Below are positions 48,101 through 58,000 of a stretch of 64,000 bases of DNA, piece after piece. The notes beneath the pieces were generated by a model. The model saw only the letters and a list, made by a program, of their open reading frames with translations. It did no database searches and had not been told where the DNA came from. The stretch is taken from contig NC_046619.1 in NCBI RefSeq assembly GCF_900324465.2, forward strand, positions 21,993,664-22,057,663, in the 5' to 3' direction. The stretch is from Anabas testudineus. Lineage: Eukaryota; Chordata; Actinopteri; Anabantiformes; Anabantidae. The position numbers and the translations under genes are program-made. Position 1 is the first letter of the stretch. Every line of letters begins with the position of its first letter.

Positions 48101-51100
48101 TTCATGGTACCTGCTTTCTAAAGCAGAAATATAAAACATTCAGCAGAGTTAATGTAGAGACAGAGGTGAAGGTTTCAGTTTCATTTGTCTTTTAAATCAC
48201 TTATTAGATTTAACTCGAAGGTCAGTGGTCGGTAGTAAATACAAAGAACAGGATGATGAGTTTTTAATACTCTGCTTCAAATATCACTATCATTAAGTTC
48301 TTTTGAGTGCAGCCTTCCTGGGCTACCTTCTTCTTCGGAAATGGTGGGAACACAATCAGGGAAGTGTAAAACACACTTTTAGTTCCTAGAAGTTTCTTGA
48401 GAAAGGTTCCTCTATTTCCAAAGTATCTGGACCTTTTAGTGTAAACGCACCCGATAAGCTGATAAGTGAAAAGTCAGTTCACATGGACAAAGAAATGAGG
48501 TGTGAAGGCCTGAGCATCAGTGAGTTTTTACTGAGACAAACCGCGACTGTCTAAACCACAGAAGGAGTGCTGTGGCACAGCTCACAGGCCATCACATCCT
48601 GCTGAACATGAAGGCTGCAAAGACCGAGAGAGAACTCATGCTAACCTCATAACCACAGTCAAGCATCTATAATCAGGACAAAGGCATCAGAACTGGATCC
48701 TGGATTGATGGAAGGTCACTTTGTCTGATTAGTCAGTTGTGTATGTGTGTGGAGGGAAGTTCTTCTCTGGGCCCATGCCACCTATCTAACCACTGCTGCA
48801 GACCAGACCTTGATGCTTCATGATAACAGTGATAAACTATATGAAACTGTAAAGCTACGGTTTATGGAACTTCTGGAATTAGAAGATTGGGTGGTGCTCG
48901 AACCACTGGCAGCTGGGGGCTGAGAAGAGAACCTGTTTCAGACCGCTTGAAAAGAGGTACTGCACAAAGGCCTATTAGCAGTTCTTGGAATTGTGAATTA
49001 ACTAAAACTAGTACAGTAGCGCCCCAGAATAAATCTGAACCTGACATCATCCTTTTAGTCCAGTTATGAAGTCTCAGCTCAGACTTCAGTGTGTTCAGAT
49101 GCTGGGCAAAGACCAGCTGTGGGTGGTGTAAAAGTTAAATCTGAAGCAGAACTCACGGAGCGTGGAGTTTGGGGAACTTCTGGAGGTCGTTATCAGTCAG
49201 ATTCTGCAAAAAGAAAACCAGCGTGAAGACGTGATGCGGTACCGCACAGTGTGTTTACACCATTTCAATGGGAGAGTAATCAAAAGCTGCTTCCTCGTTT
49301 CCTTCCCTGTTCCCTTTCAGCCCATAACACCTCCTTACCTCCTCCTTTTTTCCATGCATCCTACTCCACCATCTGTCCTTTTTTACCTTCATTATTTCTC
49401 TACCGCCTCTTTCCCTTCCTACCCTTTACAAACTCCTTCTGTCCATCCCTACCCCCCTGGCCTTATCACTGTAAAGTGCCTTGAGACGACGTCTGTTGTG
49501 ATTTGGTGCTTTACTAATAAAAATTGATTGAATTGAATTGAACTGAAATTCTTTTCAACATTCTTCCTTTTCTCCTTCTGTCCTTTTATACCCTCTTGTT
49601 TCCTTCTCCACCTCCTCTCTAACCTCCATTTCCCTTTTCTGACTCATTCTTCTATTTTTCAACCCCTCTTCCTTCCCTCTGTTTTAACCAGTTTTACCCA
49701 CCTCCTCAACTCCACCTCCTCACGTCGCATCCTCTCCGTACCTACTTCTACGCCTCTTACAGTTCTTTATCGTTTTATTAATTTATCTTCATGTAAATGT
49801 TGGTTTTGTTTGTGAACTCACCACGAATCTGGAACCATTGATGGAGTTCTTCAACACTGTCTTGTCACAGCCGGACAGATTCATCTGTAAACATTTTAAA
49901 AACAAGTAAACCCAGTGTTTGATTTACCACTTAAAGGCATTTTAACAGGTATTTACAGTCGTTTCCTTTCAGCCTTCCACCTCTGAGCTTCTCTCTCCTG
50001 TCCGACCGACAAACATAACATTTACATTTTTAGAAAAGTCAAACTGCCACCACTGTATGTTGTCATTGTATTTGATCTCAGATTATTTTTGGTAAAGGTT
50101 GTGTTGAGCTCTGCTTACTGTTGTGGTTTTCCGTGCCCTGGTTTACTTCACTTTTAACATCATATTTCTTTTTTATTGTCACAAAAGCGATCAAGTGTTT
50201 ATTTCCATAAATGAGATTTTGTTTTTTTTAAAACATGTTGTAATTTAACACTGAAACAAACACAGACATCCATGTTTATGTTGTAATGATGGTGATAGAT
50301 ACATTTATATTTAGTATTTTAGTCATGTATCTCAAATTGAAGTGAGAACATTTTTATTTTATTTTATTATTTTTTGCTTTTCTGTCTGGTGCAACCTGTA
50401 AAGTCCTAAACGACTCATATACACTGTGCTGTGTATGTCTCATTAAACGCTGTATCTTTGCCCTACAATGTACAGGATACACCGACCCTAAGTAATACAA
50501 CAAGTGTAGAACAGAATGTACTGTATATAAAATGTAAACAGTAATACTGTTGTCATTATTCTCTTTCCTATCTTTTATTTGCCTCGCTGATTTTATATTT
50601 CATGTTTGCAATAATAGTACTGCTGCAAGTATTATGATGAACAATTAAAAAATGCTTTATTAATCAACTTGACAAATATAGCAGCGATTTTGTAGAGGAA
50701 GCACGGCCACATGCAAGAACCAGACGTATGAAAGCATTCACTCTATATAAAAATATAAGGGTTTGAATGAGTGACTTTTACATGTTGGCATGTTCAAAAA
50801 CTCACAAAACTTACAAGAGCAGATGCTTAATTTAATACTTCATGACTTGAATTTTGTCCTGACCTGATGTGGGAACTATTTTTTCCTTTCTAAACTATGT
50901 CCAGTCAGTTCCGTTAGTTTCAGACTTCACTTCTAAACACATCTAGAGGAAAACTACAAAGGATGTACCTTTTCACTTCTGATTAACACTACTGATGGAA
51001 AATATCTCTAAAGTTTACCGTTTGTCTGTGGTACAATTTCTACTGTTGCTCAGTAGAGCACTTCAGTAAAACTATTGCTATTTGCATACGTCTCTGGCAA

Positions 51101-54100
51101 CCGCACAGAAATAGTCCTTCCTTGCTCACTTTGCATGGCTCAAGGTTGGATTTTCCATTCTCTGTCTCCCCCCACGAATACACGTTCTCCATAGGATCAG
51201 AACTCCAATGCAACTTGTGATCTGCAGCATAGAGTTCATTTGTGTCACATGCATTTTGGCAAGTGTGAACCAAGATTTGAGATAAGAGCAATGGCACAGA
51301 AAAAACATCTGCTTCATTAAAGTCATAGGCAACAGCAGTGATCAGTCCACAGGCTACAGTACATTGTAAATGTAATATCATTTACAATCAGGGAGCACAA
51401 CATAGTTCAACATATACTATATGATTAGCTGAACTTGTGGTCCAGAGAGTCTGTAAAATATTCTATATGTCATTTGTGCAACGTGTTATAATGACCCATA
51501 GTAACACAATCCTGAATGCATGGCGTAGACAGCGCGTAGAATCTGGTGTTCATGTCACGTTGGGGCTCATGTTTACTTGCACTGAAAGGGTTTTCTTAAC
51601 AAGCACAGAGAGGGGAAGGGAAAAATGTCATGTTTCTGTTTTTATCTGTTTGATCATAAGTTTTAAAAAAGTTTAAAGAATACGCAAAATCTTGGTTATA
51701 TATTGTAACCCCAGCTTCTACGACTACAATTGTAGTAACAGCATAAGAAGCTAAATTGTGTTTCAGTTGTGTTTGCTTGATATATTTAAACGTTTTCTGC
51801 AGCAATGCTTTAGTTTGGAGCTTTCTGTGGAGGGTCTTACATGTATAATCTGCAGAAAATAGAACAGAAGTCTAGCGGCCAGTGTAGACAACTGAATGGA
51901 TTAAAATAGAAACTTTATGGTTGTGTGACTCACGCGTATAAAAAACACAACTGACGAACTGATGTTGTTGGTACATACAGTGTAACATATTGTAGTTGAT
52001 GCAACCGTAGTAATTATGACACTACCAAAAGAAGGAGTTCAGTTGCATAATATATAGAACAACAAATTCCTTGTTAGGAAGAAATCGGGGATGCAGCACA
52101 AAACCCAGGACTTCCCTAAAGGAGACCAGTGTATGAGTTGTGTGTGAAGCGTTTTGTGTTTTAACCATGATGGTTTATATGTCAAATAATGTCATGTAAA
52201 TTTAAGGAAGCACACATTTCAACCTGAACCACAATTGTTTTACTAATCAACGTAACCAAACTGTCATGGTTTCATAGTTGTAACCAGCTCTTACCAGTGT
52301 TCATGAAGAAAAAGACAGAAAATGCATCACTATGTCTTTTAAGAAACAACCGCCACAGGGTTTATTTGAAAAGACACTCCTATGGGTTGCATGACTGGTT
52401 AGTGAGAGGTTGAAGGACTTGTGTGATGTGATGATTTCTTCACAGGATTTCAAACATCTGGGAAAGAACTCAGCTTGCCCGTATGCATAAACTTGCATTA
52501 GTCTGGAATAGTATATTCCGGATTATTCCGTCACTGGTAAGCAGAGTCAAGCAGCCAATTCTATTTTGTTCTTATTCCATGTGACAGTGTTTTAAGACAA
52601 GTGTGAAATTTTTGGAGATGAGATTTTGGACTCCCTGGTCACTCAAAACAGTGAAAATGGTTTGTTGTTGGTCAACAGTAGTTTTGTGGGTAAAGGTTTA
52701 GCCAAGCTGAACTCTATAGAGATGCTTCCTCACCCTTTCCTCACCCTAAATTTACAAACTGCTGTGCAAACACTGGAAACATTGGAACAAAAGCCTGTGT
52801 CTCAAGGCCAGCTCTACTGTATGTTTAACTGGTAACCAGTCTGGAGAGAGTGCAGGAGAACAAGGCTTTCTTACTGGTATCAGTGAGAACTCTCTCTGCT
52901 TCATTTTGGACTAGCTGCAGGGGAACCAGGGATAAAAAGAGTTGCAATAATCAAGAACAACAGCTAATTAACACTTGCCAGACCATCCCCACTTCGCTGG
53001 GAGAATAAAACTGTTGGATTTGTGATGTTAAATAAGCTGCTGCAGTTCAAAATTTATGTGTACAGGCATTAAGGTCTGTAAACCAAAAGCATTTGGCGAA
53101 ATCCACGAGGAAGCTCTCAGGACTGATGATAAGGAGTTTAGTCTTATTCTCATTTAGTTGAAAAACTGATCTTATTCATCCACCCTTTAGCATTGTCAAC
53201 ACAACTTAAAAGAGACTGTGTGTGTAAGTGTAATATTGGTGTGTATTATTAGTAGAAATAGTAAAAAGTGCTACGTTTTCTAAAAACAGACTTCAGTGGT
53301 AGCATACAGTGAAATGACATGGAGCCTAAGACGGAGTCATGTGGTACACCACGACACAATGGCACAGAAAGGTGAGAAATGTCATATTTCAATAGGTACT
53401 GATCTACAGTATGTTTCAAACATGGTGTAAACCAGTGATTCACTGTGAATGTCTTTTGACCTACATGCTTAGTTTAGTCAAATGACAATAGTTAGTCAGT
53501 TGTTAGGTATAGCAGAGCCGGCTGCACTGTGGTGCATTCAGAACCCGACTAGGATTTGTCCAGGATATTGTGTTTTTCTATGAAAGAGATGGGGAAGTTG
53601 TAAGAGAAAAGCTATCTCAAGGTCTTTGGAAGGGAAAGATCATTTTGAGATGGGGCAGAAACTGTTGAGTACAGTTGGGTCTAAATTTGGTGGATAAAAT
53701 GCAGTTGCTTAATAGAAAAAAAAGACACAGTCCAACTATGTCAAAAATGTGTTTGCAACAGTAGGCGTCATATGCAAAAATAATACTGTGCACAGAAGGT
53801 GGGGAAATAGGTTCATAATTTCAAGGGCAAGAGTCAATATATGAAATCTGTGAAACCATTTTGCATATCAGTGATAGTTTTGTCTTTCCTCCAGATAGTT
53901 TTGCATCTCTTTGTGGTCATTTTGCTTCTTTGTGGTTGCTTTCCATACAGTATATTTGTGTTTTTTTGAGTCTCTTTGTGGTCTACTTGGGTGTCTTTAT
54001 AGTTATTTTCCATGTCTGAGAAACATTTGCATATTTTTGTTGTGTTTTTTTCTGTCAAAGGTTTCTTTGTTGTCATTTGACTTTTCAACATTAATATATA

Positions 54101-54514
54101 TTAGTTGCTTTTGGTCCACAAGTCCTGTGTCTGGACCCAATTGGCTCATTCAGGAATCCAGTGATACTAATAAGCCAACTATAACTTTCTGACTCTAGTA
54201 TAGTGCACAAACTAATCAGATTCCAGGAGGGACTGAGACAACCACTGGCCCTACCTGTGAAAATAAGGCACCTGTTCTCTACTAGTTTCCCAAATCATCT
54301 TTGAAGGTTAACATTAGTGTATGTTCAACACACATTTTTAAATATTAGATTGAGTGTTGACTGGTAGAAAATAACGTATCTGTAAATGATCTTGGTGACC
54401 AGAAAGAAAGAAAAAGATTTTGAATGGGGGTCTCACCCTCTTGAGGTAGTCTGCCAGCTCCCGTGGGCTCCACCCCATTACTTCTGATCTGGACGGCGTT
54501 CGGTCCGCACACAT
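37447..54514 (-). CDS. lcp2: LCP2 / SLP-76, SH2 adaptor of immune-receptor signalling
   Basis: Cytosolic scaffold that links ITK/ZAP-70-type kinases, GADS, VAV, NCK and PLC-gamma after receptor triggering. I reconstruct 21 coding exons, 502 aa (human 533, also 21 exons): 54514-54437, 49884-49822, 49203-49157, 47309-47241, 47136-47111, 46845-46805, 46310-46121, 45043-44967, 44853-44793, 43869-43792, 43636-43611, 43395-43376, 42878-42801, 42656-42638, 42501-42486, 41364-41277, 40833-40778, 40091-39991, 38906-38832, 37984-37835, 37596-37447. All are GT-AG and phases close. The SAM domain starts MCADRTPSRSEVMGW. Tyr117 and Tyr132 sit in DYESP, Tyr144 in DYEPP, equal to the human phosphosites. RDSKP (227-231) fits the GADS-binding RxxKP. 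A proline-rich middle built of small exons leads to the SH2 domain (about 384-490; YLVRDS with Arg410). The start aligns with human residue 1. Confidence 0.96.
39468..39488. repeat. Poly(A) tract in lcp2 intron 18
   Basis: Twenty-one A residues on the + strand; possibly the tail of an old retroposed sequence, though no body is recognised beside it. Confidence 0.7.
39932..39983. repeat. (TG)26 microsatellite just after lcp2 exon 18
   Basis: On the transcribed strand this is (CA)n beginning seven bases after the donor of exon 18. CA-rich intron starts are known binding sites for hnRNP L. Confidence 0.95.
40095..40114. repeat. (CA)10 microsatellite just before lcp2 exon 18
   Basis: On the transcribed strand it is (TG)n running into the TGCAG acceptor of exon 18, taking the place of a usual C/U tract. 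Confidence 0.9.
41507..42388 (+). mobile_element. Tc1-like element in lcp2 intron 15, decayed
   Basis: Inverted ends actgcccgtccaaaaaaaaa (left) and the complement of ttttttttggacgggcagt (right) bound 880 bases. 42067-42279 on the + strand encodes the transposase C-terminus: FQDDNVRLHQ, WPPQSPDLKP, SLWDVLEKTL, DLGEKLMQLW. The first part of the transposase is shortened and broken, so it is non-autonomous. It lies between exons 16 and 15 of lcp2, antisense to that gene. Confidence 0.85.
43180..43285 (-). repeat. Fragment of a teleost SINE-like repeat
   Basis: 'gagcccagttcagagtgggcgagggacgggttaaaccctgcaggtc' resembles the common 'gggcgagaggcggggtacaccctggacaggtcgcc' text. Only a short, decayed piece. 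Confidence 0.35.
43480..43556 (+). repeat. L2-type LINE/SINE 3' tail in lcp2 intron 11
   Basis: 'cactgtaaagtgtcgcgagatgacttctg' then 'tacaaataaaactgaattgaattg', as at 19.4 and 49.5 kb. Confidence 0.6.
44856..44896. repeat. (CA)n microsatellite at the acceptor of lcp2 exon 9
   Basis: On the transcribed strand (TG)20 runs into the GTGTAG acceptor of exon 9, leaving no ordinary polypyrimidine tract. Confidence 0.95.
45092..45130. repeat. (AAT)n microsatellite
   Basis: About 13 AAT triplets in lcp2 intron 7. Confidence 0.9.
45690..45760 (+). repeat. Non-LTR-type tail ending in (ATT)n
   Basis: 'aatttccccaaggggatcaataaagtattc' followed by ATT triplets is a frequent 3' end of teleost retroposons; the body is not recognisable. 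Confidence 0.45.
47540..48044 (+). other. Unidentified sequence with a 165-codon frame in lcp2 intron 3
   Basis: The + strand is open from 47547 to 48044, antisense to lcp2. The product has Gln/Lys-rich and basic patches (FPQKQQH, GTRGKRSRYPP, SKSKKKIKRL) and a WLDPLTIGQ block. I recognise no domain. It lies inside an intron and is most likely part of an interspersed repeat rather than a host gene. Confidence 0.25.
48530..48830 (+). mobile_element. Possible Tc1-like relic in lcp2 intron 3
   Basis: 'cctggattgatggaaggtcactttgtctgattagtca' and 'ccactgctgcagaccagaccttgatgcttcatgataacagt' recall the middle of fish Tc1-like transposase genes. No frame or inverted ends survive. Confidence 0.3.
49280..49550 (+). 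repeat. L2-type LINE/SINE 3' end with (ATTGA)n tail in lcp2 intron 2
   Basis: A C/T-rich stretch ends in 'cactgtaaagtgccttgagacgacgtctg' and '(attga)n', the tail type also seen at 19.4 and 43.5 kb. Confidence 0.5.
49885..52600. other. First part of the large lcp2 intron 1, unexplained
   Basis: A+T-rich sequence of 2.7 kb without recognised repeats or exons. An antisense frame of 113 codons at 51381-51040 (Cys-rich, with a hydrophobic start) resembles nothing I know and has no splice signals that join it to lcp2. Confidence 0.35.
52620..53720 (-). mobile_element. L2-like LINE reverse-transcriptase relic in lcp2 intron 1
   Basis: The - strand shows GVPHDSVLGS followed by a hydrophobic block ending MLPL (53351-53290), the decayed form of the L2 RT motif GVPQGSVLGP..LYMLPLG. 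The + strand text 'aactggtaaccagtctggagagagtgcag' and 'attttggactagctgcagggg' corresponds, in reverse, to the C-terminal part of the same family. Frames are heavily interrupted; an old insertion in the same orientation as lcp2. Confidence 0.7.
53880..54075 (+). repeat. Degenerate CTCTTTGTGG minisatellite in lcp2 intron 1
   Basis: Blocks 'catctctttgtggtcatttt', 'gcttctttgtggttgc' and 'gtctctttgtggtctac' recur about every 25-35 bases, like those in TIM-B intron 4. Confidence 0.7.
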
Positions 54515-54779
54515 ACTATGACGAGACCACCATATGACGTGCACCTGGAGATGAGTTCTGATTGTTCACCTTTGCAGTCTTTTAGAGGTTTTAAGTTCCT
54601 GGTCCTGCTTTTCGTCCACCGTCTACACTCAACTGACAGTCAGGCCTCGTTCTTGACACTCTGCGAAATGTAAAACCAAACTTCTCTTAAACTCTCAGAG
54701 AGTGAACAATAACTGTCAGTTGTCTTCAGAAACTTTGACTTCCTCAAACCCCTCTAACCACTGTCTAGCTCTTTAAGAC

Positions 54780-55090
54780 GCTTTCCACGTGTAGAAACCA
54801 GAAAGGATTAAGCAAAGTGCAGGCAGACATGTCGCAGTGGACCCAAAATGGCTTCCTTCTTTCTCTTTCTCTCTCTTCTACTCTTACATTCTCTATATCT
54901 TCATCTCTCTTTGCTTCCTTTTCTCTGCCCTTCCCTCCCTCTTTCTCTCAGAGGAAGTGACTGTGCAGAGGGGGGGTGATGAAGGCGACATCATCGTCCT
55001 CCTCCCCCCTCCTCGTCTGACCGCAGAGCGGAACAGGCGCTGAGCTGCACCCACTCGCTGCAGCTCAGCGGCTGACATGAAACTCAGTGA
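54780..55090 (-). promoter_or_regulatory. lcp2: Candidate lcp2 promoter region
   Basis: A C/T-rich and then GC-richer stretch 300-550 bases upstream of the lcp2 start codon. It carries an ETS-type core (GAGGAAGTG at 54952-54960), a class of site common in haematopoietic promoters. The transcription start was not located. Confidence 0.3.
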
Positions 55091-58000
55091 AAAAACCTTA
55101 AGAGGAAGAAACAGACTCTGGGTCGGTTTCAGAGATCAGGCCGATCATTGTATCGATGTAACACCGACTCCAGGTCAGTTTAATGATCATTTGCATGAAA
55201 ACTGCAACTTGAATGAAGCTTGATCAGTGGTGGGAAGTAACTAAGTACACAGTTGATGTATTTGTACCTTACAGAGAGAGATATTGTACTTTCTACTGCA
55301 CAATATCTACATCTGACAAGTATCTGGTATTTACATGGAAACATTCATCCACGTTTCCAAATAAGCTTGGACACCGTAAACTGTAATATTTCGTTTCTTT
55401 TTAAACGTTAATGCACATTCTGAATGAGCAGAAAGAGAAAATCGCTGTCGGTGAACATGGTTCTAACATGTAAGTGGCTCTGGATAAGAGCGTCTGCCAA
55501 ATGACTAAATCTAAATGGTTTGTTGTGCTGCGTCAACAAACACAAGTTAAAACTCTACCAGAGAAACAGAGAATAAAACTGTCCAGTGGTCACAATGAGA
55601 CAAAATTGAAATTGTTGTAACTCTGGGCCTCAAATTCACGGATGTGTTAAAAAGTCTGGATACGGTGCAGCTGTTCAGAAACAGTGGCCATTAAAGTATC
55701 TTTAATTAAAAAACCCAGCAGTCAGTTAGCTAGTGTTAGCTAGAAGCCTCTAAAAACTATTCCAGTTCCTAACTTTTACTGTTACTTTCATTAACGTATG
55801 TGTCATAGTGTTTATGTTAGCTTTATGCTAGCTAACATGCTAACGAAGCACCAAATCAACTCACTTTTCTTTATAATTTGTGAAAATGACTAATTAAATG
55901 TAGCTGTTTCATTTAATTATTGCATTTTTGCGTTAATGACAACTGAGGTGTGATTTGTGATTCAGATCTTGAAGACTTGAGAACTTGACATATTAAATTG
56001 GATCTTAAAACATTTACTGACTTCGTGATGATCCCTAAGGTGACACATCATCACTTGAAAAGCATTTTCACCACCGGATCACTGGGACACTGAGGAAAAC
56101 GGGACAACTCTCAGGCCGGTTCTGCAGCCTCTGTTTTGTTTGGTTTTGTTTTTTAACCATGTGCCTTAAAAAAGGTTTATTCTAGATGGATGGACGTCCT
56201 CCTTCTCAGGAAGTGGAACTAACACTGAATCATCTCAGTGTGTCTTTTCATGTCTTTATGTTTAACTGGGTTGTGACTCTGTTGGGTCTGATCAGACCAG
56301 ATCTGGGCTCAGCGAAGGCTTCAGTCCCACCTCCCCCTGTGATCATCCTGCCTGAATGGGGCTGTGCTGAGATTCGAACTTTCCAACTTCATCTGCTTCA
56401 CTTTGGTTTTCAGTATCAGCTCCTGCCCCACAGTTATTTAACTCATCTGTTTCTAAGAGCGTCATAGGAAAACCCCTCATCTCCTTCCTCCTCCGTCGTT
56501 CACAGTGGGTTCTTCAGAAACTCATCCTGGTGATTCAGAGACATATGAACAAGGTGCATGCTTTATAAAAATAAATGCCCACATGCAGAAGCAGCGGTGG
56601 CAGATGATCGTAACAGTGCCACTGCAGCATGAAAATGCTAATTAGAAACTGTCACTCCAGCTCTTCGGGCCCTCTCACATGCATCTTCCATTCATCATAA
56701 ATATTAAAATAGTTCAGGAGAAGAGGAAAAACACATTATAACACAGAACATAATTAATATGTCTTGTTTTTCCTCCATATTCTAAAACTAACTAGTCTCA
56801 ACAGTGAGTTTGAACCATTGCAGATGATCCGGAGCAGCTGTACAACGCATTGATAATCATTCCTCTACAAAAACACAAGAAATTATTTTTATAAACATAT
56901 TAGCAACAAAACAGTCAGATAATAATAAAAAAAAAAAACACATAGAAACAAGTTACAAGATGATAACGGATAACAGGATGTCCAGCACATATGGAGTTAA
57001 TTTAGTATATTAAGCATTAATCAAACATTGAATATTGATTAGACTTCAAAAATCAAAAATCATGAATTAAACCTAAGACTAAACCTAACAAAGATTCAGC
57101 TGTGCTGTGACAGCTGTCAAAGGTTTTTCCATCATGGTTGTTTTCTCTGTTAAGAATTTACCAACTAGTCGATTTAATAACTTATAATGTTCCTGATCTC
57201 TGTGATGGATTTCTTTTGGTGATTCTAAACATGTGAAATCACCTCTGACGACTTATGAATGAGCTAAAACTACGTTCAGTATCCCTGAGAGTTTGTTGTT
57301 TGTCATTTGTTATTTTCTTAAAGCATTTTTATTATATTGAGACCAGTACTCCAGTGTCAGTGTTTTATTCTTATTATTATTATTGGTATTCTATGTATTT
57401 ATTCTTTTATGTCTTTAGTCTTGTACAGTTTTTGTTTATATTTTGGAGACGACTTTTAATAATGTGTCTGATCTTCTGTTTGATTTTTTATAAGCGTGAC
57501 ACTAACTCTGGCACATTTGCAATGATGTTTATTAATGTGTGATGTCAAAGTAAAGTAAAGCAAGAAATATATGAATGAAAATGGAAACATACAATATATA
57601 TCAAAGCTAAAACTACTATTCTCTCCAACTACTTTTGGATCTGAGTGACTGTGAATGTGTCTGTTCAGAAATAGGAAAACATGATGGACGAGATTAGTGC
57701 TGCTGTTTGTGAGGCGCCTCGGTCTGGTCATTAATCAGCAAAGTGTTGCGAGAGAAGAAAGCAAACTTCCTCTTCTACTTCCTGTTGATCAAACTGGGTC
57801 TCTCACTGCTGCATCAAAAAAAGAAACACTCAACACAACTTCACTCACAACCGAGAGAAACTAAAACTCTCAACATCCCCAAAAAATGTCCCCTGTAATT
57901 TTCCCAGTTCAGCAGTTTTAAAACACAGTTTGACAGGATCCTCACAAAGACAACACAGCTGCAACGTTACGCTATAGAAATATTATTAATTAGCAATTAA

